From Bacteroidetes bacterium 4572_112 (GTDB lineage: Bacteria > Bacteroidota > Bacteroidia > Bacteroidales > UBA1556), in NCBI GenBank assembly GCA_002254285.1, contig NIUZ01000180.1:1-5486 (forward strand): a stretch of 5,486 bases of DNA. The letters run 5' to 3'. Positions 1 through 5,442 of this stretch are shown here, one piece after another. Below the pieces are notes generated by a model that was given only the letters and a program-made list of their open reading frames with translations, was not told the origin of the DNA and did not search any database. Numbering within the stretch: position 1 is the stretch's first letter; each line of letters opens with the position of its first letter. A program made the position numbers and the translations under genes.

Positions 1-2
1 GC

Positions 3-41
3 AATAAGCTCATTGCAGCGGTACTTTCCAGCACGAAATAA
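3..41 (+). CDS. possible 3' end of an unidentified plus-strand gene (partial)
   Basis: One plus-strand frame is open from the left edge and ends at a TAA at 39-41, giving NKLIAAVLSSTK. The stop sits one base before a hairpin that could serve as a shared terminator for converging genes, which is the usual arrangement opposite the minus-strand brkB-like gene. Twelve codons are too few to identify a family, and an open frame of this length occurs easily by chance. The call rests on position alone. Confidence 0.25.
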   Translation, partial: NKLIAAVLSSTK

Positions 42-81
42 AAACACCTACGAAATTTCTGATGGATTCTCGAAGGTGTTT
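42..81 (-). terminator. hairpin terminator at the end of the minus-strand operon
   Basis: The arms at 42-49 and 74-81 are perfectly complementary (AAACACCT/AGGTGTTT), and a few more pairs form inside (51-53 with 70-72) around a long loop. Read on the minus strand, the second arm runs into TTTTTATTT, a fair U-rich tail, 17 bases after the brkB-like stop codon. On the plus strand the tail is only TTTATT, so any termination in that direction would be weaker. The long loop lowers certainty. Confidence 0.45.
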
Positions 82-98
82 ATTAAAAGCAAGTCTAA

Positions 99-1142
99 TT
101 ATCCCTTCTTCAATTTTTCAAGAAAATTATTGTAAGCAGTTTTGAATGGAGTTCTTTTCTTTTCAGTAAGTTCGCTAACTTTCTCTTTTTGCTGGAGAAT
201 GATTGCCTCTTTTTCTTCAAGTTGATCTTGGGTAGCTTGAACAATAGAGGTGTTTATTTCAAAACCAATAAGTAAGATAAAGGAATTTACATACATCCAC
301 ACCATAATGATAATTAATGTAGCAATAGAGCCGTAAAGCAGGTTGTATTTACTAAAATTAGATATATATAAATTGAATAGAAAAGTTACTATTAGAAAAA
401 CAATGGTCGTGAAAGTGGATCCTAATGATATTAGCCTGAATCGTTTGTGATAGTTTGGAGCATACCAATAAATAAATGATACCATAAAGAATAGCATTAT
501 GATACGGATTATCCAATCAGCAACTATTAATAAATAAAATGATAATCCTTGAACTAAATATCCATTATCAACAAGGTAATGAATAATGTATTCGTCAAAA
601 ACAAATCCAGAAATAGTAATTATTGTAGCGAGTGTAAATACAAATAATAAGACTAATGCAGCTTTCTGAAGTCCAAAAAATGACCTATAAGTTTGAATAT
701 GAATTGAAGAGTTAAATGCCGTAATTATACTTTTAAAACCATTCGTTGAGAACCAAACCAATAGAAAAAATCCTACAGATAGAATTTCCTTTTGTGGTTT
801 TGTAATGATTTCATCGATTATCGAAACTATATTTTGATCAGTATTTGCAGGAAGTAAATCAATGATAAATTGCATCAATTCATTCTGAAAACCCTCCATA
901 GGGATAATAGGAATAAGAGCAATAAATAAAAGTATTGAAGGAAAAAGAGCCATTAGGAAATTATAACTTATGGCTGCAGCTCGCTGTGCAATTACGCCTT
1001 TCTGTATGGACTCAATAAACAGAACTAAAACATCGTAAATAGCAATGCCAGCAAAACCAGGAAAGCTAATTATCTTAGCTTTGTCAATGGCTTTACGAAC
1101 TTTATTTGTATCAAGAAAACGACGTTTTAGGCTAAATCCCAT
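99..1142 (-). CDS. YihY/BrkB family inner-membrane protein
   Basis: This is a 347-aa integral membrane protein of the YihY/virulence factor BrkB family, once misnamed ribonuclease BN. The molecular function of the family is not settled; transport or envelope roles have been proposed. About six hydrophobic helices can be seen, near residues 60-82, 119-139, 160-183, 203-226, 240-262 and 270-297. Family hallmarks are RAAAISYNFLMALFPS (54-69), the FSTNGFKSIITAFN segment (131-144), WYAPN before a basic stretch (226-236), and YGSIATLIIIMVWMYVNSF followed by GFEIN (270-296). After the last helix comes a soluble, charged tail (about 300-347) rich in Glu, Lys and Gln, probably partly coiled coil and cytoplasmic. 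The start codon lies 15 bases after the nadC stop, so the gene is probably the last of the operon. Family assignment is firm; function is unknown. Confidence 0.9.
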   Translation of the reverse strand: MGFSLKRRFLDTNKVRKAIDKAKIISFPGFAGIAIYDVLVLFIESIQKGVIAQRAAAISYNFLMALFPSILLFIALIPIIPMEGFQNELMQFIIDLLPANTDQNIVSIIDEIITKPQKEILSVGFFLLVWFSTNGFKSIITAFNSSIHIQTYRSFFGLQKAALVLLFVFTLATIITISGFVFDEYIIHYLVDNGYLVQGLSFYLLIVADWIIRIIMLFFMVSFIYWYAPNYHKRFRLISLGSTFTTIVFLIVTFLFNLYISNFSKYNLLYGSIATLIIIMVWMYVNSFILLIGFEINTSIVQATQDQLEEKEAIILQQKEKVSELTEKKRTPFKTAYNNFLEKLKKG

Positions 1143-1157
1143 TTTTGTTATATGATA

Positions 1158-1991
1158 TTAAAAAGCCACAAGACTCATGTCTTGACTTTTGATGTGGTGA
1201 GTTAAAGCTCCTACGCTAATATAATCTACACCAGTTTCGGCATAAGCGCGTATAGTCTCGATGGTAATTCCTCCAGAGGCTTCTGTTTCGAATCTTTTAT
1301 CAATTATGACTAGGGCTTCAGAAATTTGTTTAGGAGTAAAATTATCAAGCATTATTCTATGAATATTACCTTTGGCAAGTACTTGATTAAGCTCGTCCAA
1401 GTCTCGTACTTCAACTTCTATGCGGAGGTTTAAATTATTGTCTTTAAGGTATTTATTGCAAGAATCGATTGCTTGTGGAATTCCACCTGCAAAGTCGATA
1501 TGATTGTCCTTTATCATTATCATATCATAAAGAGCAAAACGATGGTTCTCACCACCGCCAACTTTCACAGAGTATTTTTCCAACTCGCGGAGCAAGGGTG
1601 TAGTTTTGCGTGTGTCAAGCACTTTAGTATTAGTGCCTTCAATTGCTTTTACATAACGATTTGTAGCAGTAGCAATGCCACTCATTCGTTGCATAAAATT
1701 TAGTGCCAAACGTTCAGCTGTAAGTATTGATATTGCTGAGCCTGATACAATAAAACCCACATCACCATATTTTACGACAGTGCCATCTTCAATCTTTTTC
1801 TCGAAAACTATACTAGAATCTACTTGATGAAACACTTCTTGTGCAATATCAATTCCTGCAATTATCCCATCTTCTTTTATTAGCAGCTTGGCGCTGTTTT
1901 GGGCATCTTTAGGTATGGTAGATAATGAAGAATAATCTCCAGGTCCAACATCTTCTGCTATTGCTTCTCTAATAATATCCTTAATATTCAT
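1158..1991 (-). CDS. nadC: nicotinate-nucleotide pyrophosphorylase (quinolinate phosphoribosyltransferase)
   Basis: This cytoplasmic enzyme joins quinolinate and PRPP to give nicotinate mononucleotide, CO2 and pyrophosphate, a late step of de novo NAD synthesis from aspartate. The 277-aa length is normal. The N-terminal open-faced domain (about 12-108) begins with EDVGPGD. The barrel domain (about 110-277) carries the active-site motifs: ERLALNFMQRMSG (93-105, Arg102), DTRKTTPLLR (126-135, Lys129), GGGENHR (145-151, His150 and Arg151), MIKDNHI (159-165, Lys161), EVE (192-194), MLDN (214-217, Asp216) and EASGGI (237-242), then the phosphate-binding VDYISVGALTH (255-265). No key residue is missing. 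It lies 29 bases after the DUF4783 gene and 15 before the brkB-like gene, with no promoter of its own visible. No nadA or nadB lies in the window. Confidence 0.97.
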   Translation of the reverse strand: MNIKDIIREAIAEDVGPGDYSSLSTIPKDAQNSAKLLIKEDGIIAGIDIAQEVFHQVDSSIVFEKKIEDGTVVKYGDVGFIVSGSAISILTAERLALNFMQRMSGIATATNRYVKAIEGTNTKVLDTRKTTPLLRELEKYSVKVGGGENHRFALYDMIMIKDNHIDFAGGIPQAIDSCNKYLKDNNLNLRIEVEVRDLDELNQVLAKGNIHRIMLDNFTPKQISEALVIIDKRFETEASGGITIETIRAYAETGVDYISVGALTHHIKSQDMSLVAF

Positions 1992-2020
1992 TCTTAATAT
2001 TTTTCGTAACTTTTTATTGT

Positions 2021-2473
2021 TTAGTTGTCAAGTAGTTCAAATTCAATCATATGTACATTTGCCTCATCATCCGAAACGGTAATCAAAATGTAAATCTGAT
2101 ATTTCAAATCATTTTTTGTAGTAAGATTTGCAATTACAAATTCGCTTCCACCAGTGGATTTACCACTTTGCTTCACTTTAAAAGATTTTGTTTTGTTTTT
2201 TTGCAAAAACTCCTTCATTACTACTTTAGCCTGAGTTTTGGAATATGAATTCTCATTATCAGGTAGCGAAATGTCCACAGGATTACTAAAAGTGGAAACA
2301 AAACTCCCAATATCATTAGTTTTTAAAGCGTTAATACATTTTGTTTTAATGGATTTTATGGTATTCTTTTGAGCGTTTGACTCAAATGAAAACGTCATTA
2401 AAATCATTAGTATGAATACTTTTGATAAACTGATAAATATATGATTACTTTTATGATTGTATGTTTGTTGCAT
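2021..2473 (-). CDS. DUF4783 domain protein, probably exported
   Basis: This 150-aa protein has an N-terminal signal peptide: Lys/His-containing start, hydrophobic core at about 18-30, and likely cleavage near SNAQ (32-35). The mature part reads as a small DUF4783 domain, a Bacteroidota family thought to have an NTF2-like alpha+beta fold. It begins with a helix holding the INALKTNDIGSFVSTF pattern (47-62). The family-like segment SYSKTQAKVVMKEFLQKN (76-93) follows, then SFKVKQSGKSTGGSEFVIANL (97-117, ungapped) and two terminal strands. No catalytic residues are recognised and the function is unknown. From memory, DUF4783 genes are often found directly before nadC in this phylum, as here. It is the first gene of the operon, with a promoter box 40 bases upstream. 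The first ATG is kept because a later Met (23) would remove the signal's basic start. Confidence 0.8.
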   Translation of the reverse strand: MQQTYNHKSNHIFISLSKVFILMILMTFSFESNAQKNTIKSIKTKCINALKTNDIGSFVSTFSNPVDISLPDNENSYSKTQAKVVMKEFLQKNKTKSFKVKQSGKSTGGSEFVIANLTTKNDLKYQIYILITVSDDEANVHMIEFELLDN

Positions 2474-2512
2474 AATATGAACATTGTTGATTAATAAATC
2501 AAACCTTAATAG

Positions 2513-2521
2513 GCAAAGTTA
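2513..2521 (-). promoter_or_regulatory. Bacteroidota -7 box for the DUF4783-nadC-brkB operon
   Basis: On the minus strand these bases read TAACTTTGC, a full match to the Bacteroidota sigma-ABfr -7 consensus TAnnTTTG plus the frequent trailing C. Transcription would begin near 2506, giving a leader of about 33 nt before the ATG at 2473. The nearest upstream TTG (plus-strand CAA at 2537-2539) is only 15 bases away, shorter than the usual 17-23, so the -33 element is weak or absent. Confidence 0.6.
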
Positions 2522-2576
2522 GTCAATAAAATAAAGCAATAAACATCAGTTTGCCCTTGTTATGGCAATTACTAAT

Positions 2577-3509
2577 CTATATTTTCCCTGCAATTTTTAG
2601 AACACTTTTTAGAGCAGTATTCATTTGATAATAGCGTAAGGATTTGTAAATAGACTCATACGAACCAAATCCCATAAAAAATCTTGCCAATGAAGGGTTA
2701 TTGGAACCTTCAAAATCGAAAATAATATTCTCTTTAGTATGCTCCTCAATGTAGTTATTTACAATAAATGGCATTGCTCCCTTTTCTTTACCCTCGTCAC
2801 TTAGTCCCGAGAAAATAAAAATATGCCTTTTGCTGTCTTTGATAATAAATATAGAGCAAAGCAATGTATTTTCCTTGGAATAAGTTCCAATTATTTCAGC
2901 TTTATTATTGCCAATAAGAAAATACATAAGGCGCAGAATAATAGCATAATCATTTTCCGAAAAAGCATCAATCTCGCTGCCTTTATTCTGCTTAAATAAT
3001 TCTATTAAAGTTTCTGGCTTAAGATTATTATTGATACTTAATTCGTTGCGTTTTGCTTTATTTATATTTCGCTTTAGGTTTTTTGAATATGCTTTTTTAA
3101 GGCTTTCATAGTCTGTACCTAAATTGAGTTCAATATTGGTATTGCTAATTACTTTATATTTCTTATTCCCATATAACTTATTGTAACTATTTAAGTTAAT
3201 CTCTATTAGTTTAAAATCTTTGGGAATAGCAAAAACGAATTGCTGAGTCTTATTATCATCAATATCTTCCCTAGAAAAAACACCCAACTGCTGTGTCAGT
3301 ACCGGCTGATATACGTATTTAATACCAAGCTTTATCCTATAAGGCAAAGGAAATACACTCATATAATCATCCTCAATAAGAGCATCCCATTCTCCTGCCA
3401 CAATATCCAAATACCACGAGTATGCATACACCATCGAATTTAATGATTCGGCAATGCATTTATCCCATTTATCGTAATCTATCTCTGACTGCTTTAGGTA
3501 TTTTATCAT
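2577..3509 (-). CDS. FemAB/GNAT-like acyltransferase family protein
   Basis: This 310-aa soluble protein resembles the FemAB-like (GNAT-superfamily) proteins often annotated as hypothetical in Bacteroidota. The N-terminal part (1-80) has the pattern WDKCI, VYAYSWYLDIV, WDALIEDDY, FPLPYR and YQPVLTQQLGVF, typical of that group. A basic helix follows, SKNLKRNINKAKRN (142-155), matching the S-x-N-x-R-R-N-I-x-K-A pattern of FemAB-type transferases. The C-terminal half has GNAT-like strands (205-235), then FDFEGSNNPSLARFFMGFGS (264-283), another FemAB-type signature. In characterised relatives such proteins transfer aminoacyl or acyl groups in peptidoglycan or lipid assembly; the substrate here is unknown. 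The N-terminal match to relatives supports the ATG at 3507-3509. It appears to be a single-gene unit, separated by 97 bases from the next ATG-led operon's start codon region and promoter downstream. No clear terminator was found after its TAG. Confidence 0.65.
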   Translation of the reverse strand: MIKYLKQSEIDYDKWDKCIAESLNSMVYAYSWYLDIVAGEWDALIEDDYMSVFPLPYRIKLGIKYVYQPVLTQQLGVFSREDIDDNKTQQFVFAIPKDFKLIEINLNSYNKLYGNKKYKVISNTNIELNLGTDYESLKKAYSKNLKRNINKAKRNELSINNNLKPETLIELFKQNKGSEIDAFSENDYAIILRLMYFLIGNNKAEIIGTYSKENTLLCSIFIIKDSKRHIFIFSGLSDEGKEKGAMPFIVNNYIEEHTKENIIFDFEGSNNPSLARFFMGFGSYESIYKSLRYYQMNTALKSVLKIAGKI

Positions 3510-3512
3510 AAG

Positions 3513-3521
3513 GCAAAGGTA
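3513..3521 (-). promoter_or_regulatory. -7 box directly before the acyltransferase gene
   Basis: The minus strand reads TACCTTTGC here, a full TAnnTTTGC match. It ends only three bases before the ATG at 3509, so a transcript starting at the usual distance would have almost no leader or none. The N-terminal similarity of the protein begins right at this ATG, so the start is unlikely to be misplaced. No TTG is visible at the -33 distance. Confidence 0.5.
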
Positions 3522-3681
3522 AAACTAATGTAATAGAGTTTTCTGTTTATTTGTAACATGGGAATCCTGCCCGTAGTTTTATAATAATAGCTTAATCACT
3601 TATACCAAATTAATACCAAAACACGCCATATAAATCGTTTATATTTCCCTATTACTGCGTTAAAAATTATTACCATAGCTA

Positions 3682-3700
3682 TACTTCGACATGCTCAGTA
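3682..3700. repeat. short motif resembling a dispersed REP-like repeat
   Basis: The sequence TACTTCGACATGCTCAGTA begins and ends with complementary TACT/AGTA. From memory it resembles the TTCGACAAGCTCAGTA-type element scattered between genes in many Bacteroidota genomes. Only one copy is present in this window, so repetitiveness cannot be shown here. Confidence 0.35.
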
Positions 3701-3720
3701 CAGCCTTTAAATACTTATTA

Positions 3721-3756
3721 TAAGGGATTGCCGCCTGAAAACGGCGGCTATCCTTA
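3721..3756. repeat. imperfect GC-rich hairpin
   Basis: GCCGCC (3730-3735) pairs with GGCGGC (3743-3748) around the loop TGAAAAC. Beyond a T/T mismatch the stem continues with 3721-3728 against 3750-3756, with one bulged G. The total is about 13 pairs, unusually GC-rich for its surroundings. There is no U tract on either side, so it is not a simple terminator. It could be part of a small RNA, a repeat element or a protein-binding palindrome. Confidence 0.6.
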
Positions 3757-3770
3757 GAAGGAAGGCACAT

Positions 3771-3819
3771 CAATGATTATTAAAAGCATCTGCATAGCAG
3801 ATGCTTTTAATAATCATTG
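3771..3819. terminator. perfect 23-base inverted repeat, terminator-like in both directions
   Basis: Arms 3771-3793 and 3797-3819 are exact reverse complements with only ATA between them. The inner core GCATCTGC/GCAGATGC is flanked by AAAA before and TTTT after on the plus strand, followed by AATAAT, and by symmetry the minus strand has the same form. This is the shape of a bidirectional intrinsic terminator. It is odd here because the flanking genes diverge, so neither would need one at this spot. A mobile palindromic repeat or cruciform-forming site is the alternative. Confidence 0.55.
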
Positions 3820-3897
3820 TGGGCTTTCGCGGGATATTCTCGAACTTTTTGATTGAGGATTTGGGATTTATTGATGAGTTTACGGCTTAATAATAAG

Positions 3898-3906
3898 TAT
3901 CTTTGC
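3898..3906 (+). promoter_or_regulatory. -7 box for the RhuM / RhuM-Fic pair
   Basis: TATCTTTGC matches the Bacteroidota -7 consensus completely. Initiation near 3912 would leave a leader of about 40 nt before the ATG at 3953. A TTG at 3871-3873 is 24 bases upstream, slightly beyond the usual spacing. A second TAnnTTTG match at 3936-3943 is too close to the ATG to be the main promoter unless the message is leaderless. Confidence 0.5.
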
Positions 3907-3952
3907 AAATGTCATTTTGTAAATTATTTACTCTTTAAATTTGTATAATAAG

Positions 3953-4408
3953 ATGGATAAACAGAATAAAATTGAGATATTTCAAAGTAAGGATAATCAA
4001 ACGGAAATAAAAGTTCAGTTTGAAGAAGAAACTGTTTGGCTTACTCAGGCACAAATGGCAGAATTATTCGATAGAGATAGAAAAACAATAACTAGACATA
4101 TTTCTAATGTTTTTAAAGAAAATGAATTAACAGAAGAAGTGGTATGCTCATTTTTTGAGCAAACCACTCAACATAGTGCTATTAAAGGAAAATCTCAAAC
4201 AAAAAGAGTAAAACTTTATAATCTTGATGTAATAATATCTGTTGGTTATCGTGTAAAATCGCAACGAGGCACCCAATTCCGACAGTGGGTAACTCAACGC
4301 TTAAAAGACTATTTGGTTCAGGGATATGCAATAAATGAGAAGCGCTTGGAGCAGAAGCAACAAGAGGTTTTATATCTAAAAACAGGAATTTTAAAACTTA
4401 TTGCCTAA
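3953..4408 (+). CDS. short RhuM-family protein (DNA-binding region only)
   Basis: This 151-aa protein matches the N-terminal part of the virulence protein RhuM family, named from Salmonella pathogenicity island 3. Residues 28-59 (VWLTQAQMAELF then TITRHI and VFKENEL) look like a winged helix-turn-helix. YNLDVIISVGYRVKS (89-103) and FRQWVTQRLKDYL (109-121) are the family's hallmark. A charged Gln/Glu/Lys helix (126-143) may mediate pairing. Full-length RhuM proteins are about twice as long; here the protein stops soon after the helix and has no Fic domain. The ATG at 3953 is preferred over an in-frame TTG at 3941, which lies in a promoter-like box. The stop overlaps the next gene's ATG by one base (TAATG), so translation is probably coupled. 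It may be a truncated duplicate or a regulatory partner of the next gene. Confidence 0.8.
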   Translation: MDKQNKIEIFQSKDNQTEIKVQFEEETVWLTQAQMAELFDRDRKTITRHISNVFKENELTEEVVCSFFEQTTQHSAIKGKSQTKRVKLYNLDVIISVGYRVKSQRGTQFRQWVTQRLKDYLVQGYAINEKRLEQKQQEVLYLKTGILKLIA

Positions 4409-5382
4409 TGGAAAATATTGTAATTTACACTGATGATTCAAATAATATTGAAATAGATATTTCTTATAAAGAAGATACTTTTTGGTTGAGTTTAGTTCAA
4501 ATTTCGACATTGTTTGAACGGGATAAATCTGTAATATCTCGACATATAAATAAAATATTTAAAGAAGGTGAACTAAAGAAAACGGCAACTGTTGCAAAAA
4601 ATGCAACAGTTCAAAAAGAAGGTGATAGATCAATAGAAAGGCAAATATCTTATTATAACCTTGATATGATTATTTCAGTTGGTTATAGAGTTAATTCAAC
4701 TAAAGCAACCCTATTCCGTCAATGGGCAACTCAACGTTTGAAAGATTATTTGGTAAAAGGTTATGCCATTAACGAAAAACGTTTAGAGCAAAAACAACAA
4801 GAGGTATTACACCTTAAAACAGGAATACAAATACTTAGTCGTGCCATTGAAGCAAGAAACGAAACTCATGAAAATGAAATACTAAACATTTTTGCAAATG
4901 GTTTGGAACTTTTGGATGACTATGACCATGAGACATTGGACACCAAAGGTAATACCGAGCAAGAAACGATTTTCCCTACTTATGATGATTATCTTGATTT
5001 CATTAAACAAATGTATTCCGAATTTGAAAGTGATGTATTTGCGAAACCTAAAGACGATAGTTTTCATAGTTCGGTCAACCAAATCGCACAATCATTTGGA
5101 GGTAATGAGCTATACCCAAGTATACAAGAAAAGGCAGCTAATTTGCTTTACTTCATAGTAAAGAATCACTCTTTTGTAGATGGTAATAAACGAATTGCAG
5201 CAGCTTGTTTTCTTTACTTTCTTGATAAGAATAAAGCTCTTATAAATAAGAGTAATGAAACCATAATTAGTAACGAAGCCTTAGCTTCATTAACACTCTT
5301 TATTGCCACTAGCAAAAGCGATGAAGTAGATATGGTAAAACGATTTATAATGAGTATTCTGAATCGGAATTTGGAAAGCTAA
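4408..5382 (+). CDS. RhuM DNA-binding region fused to a Fic/Doc domain
   Basis: This 324-aa protein has two parts. Residues 1-122 are RhuM-like: a winged-helix candidate (25-56), the variable ATVQKEGDRS loop (66-75), then YNLDMIISVGYRVNS (83-97) and FRQWATQRLKDYL (103-115). A charged helical linker spans 123-170. The C-terminal part (about 190-320) is a Fic/Doc fold with the active-site loop HSFVDGNKR (254-262): catalytic His254, Asp258, Gly259-Asn260 for the phosphate-binding turn, and Arg262. Lys261 replaces the Gly of AMP-transferring Fic proteins, as in Doc-type enzymes; Doc phosphorylates elongation factor Tu. All core residues are present, so activity is plausible, but donor and target are unknown. 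No separate Phd-like antitoxin is nearby; the upstream paralogue is the only candidate partner. Fusions of this kind are, as I recall, often found in defence islands or near type I restriction genes. Confidence 0.85.
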   Translation: MENIVIYTDDSNNIEIDISYKEDTFWLSLVQISTLFERDKSVISRHINKIFKEGELKKTATVAKNATVQKEGDRSIERQISYYNLDMIISVGYRVNSTKATLFRQWATQRLKDYLVKGYAINEKRLEQKQQEVLHLKTGIQILSRAIEARNETHENEILNIFANGLELLDDYDHETLDTKGNTEQETIFPTYDDYLDFIKQMYSEFESDVFAKPKDDSFHSSVNQIAQSFGGNELYPSIQEKAANLLYFIVKNHSFVDGNKRIAAACFLYFLDKNKALINKSNETIISNEALASLTLFIATSKSDEVDMVKRFIMSILNRNLES

Positions 5383-5417
5383 TATTAGTTTTGTAAAAAA
5401 ACAAATACTCTCTAATA
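5383..5417. repeat. weak AT-rich hairpin after the RhuM-Fic stop
   Basis: TATTAG (5383-5388) can pair with CTAATA (5412-5417), and TTTGT (5390-5394) with ACAAA (5401-5405) around six A's, with a bulge on the right side. It begins at the base after the TAA. There is no U tract after it on the plus strand, so its value as a terminator for the RhuM pair is doubtful. Confidence 0.3.
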
Positions 5418-5419
5418 GT

Positions 5420-5442
5420 AAAAAAAGTCCGTAATAACGGAT
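5420..5442 (-). terminator. intrinsic terminator for a minus-strand gene beyond the right edge
   Basis: On the minus strand TCCGT (5441-5437) pairs with ACGGA (5432-5428) around a four-base loop, followed by one C and seven T's. The stem is short but the U tract is good. It implies leftward transcription from outside the window, converging on the RhuM pair. Bases 5443-5486 contain a further CCCC/GGGG hairpin (5458-5461 with 5472-5475) followed by TTTT on the minus strand, which may be a second terminator. No coding end could be identified there. Confidence 0.4.

Larger units (their letters stand above)
3510..3952. other. gene-free intergenic region between divergent genes
   Basis: About 440 bases with no credible coding frame, lying between the starts of the minus-strand acyltransferase and the plus-strand RhuM pair. 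The left edge holds the acyltransferase -7 box. The stretch 3603-3620 has TACCAAA twice, 11 bases apart, and 3628-3644 is an AT-only seven-pair inverted repeat around TCG. Next come a short REP-like motif (3682-3700), a GC-rich hairpin (3721-3756), a perfect 23-base inverted repeat (3771-3819) and a plus-strand promoter box (3898-3906). No tRNA or transposase remnant was seen. The density of palindromes suggests an intergenic repeat cluster or a small structured RNA rather than decayed gene sequence. Confidence 0.6.

Noticed and set aside
1473..1703. Open plus-strand frame of 76 codons
   Set aside because: It lies wholly antisense to nadC, has no family resemblance, and its composition is explained by the opposite strand.
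2051..2248. Open plus-strand frame of 65 codons
   Set aside because: Antisense to the DUF4783 gene, with no recognisable protein features beyond chance hydrophobicity.
2551..2568. TTGCC/GGCAA hairpin as terminator of the acyltransferase gene
   Set aside because: The stem is only five pairs with an eight-base loop, and no U tract follows on the minus strand.
3240..3443. Open plus-strand frame of 67 codons
   Set aside because: Antisense to the N-terminal part of the acyltransferase gene, which has a clear family pattern.
3771..3819. Terminal inverted repeats of an insertion sequence or MITE
   Set aside because: The arms are separated by only three bases, with no element between them and no flanking target duplication seen, so a terminator or palindromic repeat fits better.
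3510..3952. CRISPR array or tRNA gene in the long intergenic region
   Set aside because: No regularly spaced direct repeats and no cloverleaf-like arm pattern were found.
4606..4623. TVQKEG in the fusion protein (67-72) as a Fic inhibitory [S/T]xxxE[G/N] motif
   Set aside because: As I recall, VQKEG is part of the ordinary RhuM-family loop in this position, far from the Fic fold, so the match is probably coincidental.
4882..5158. Open frames on both strands inside the RhuM-Fic gene
   Set aside because: Both overlap the well-supported Fic/Doc coding frame and show no motifs of their own.
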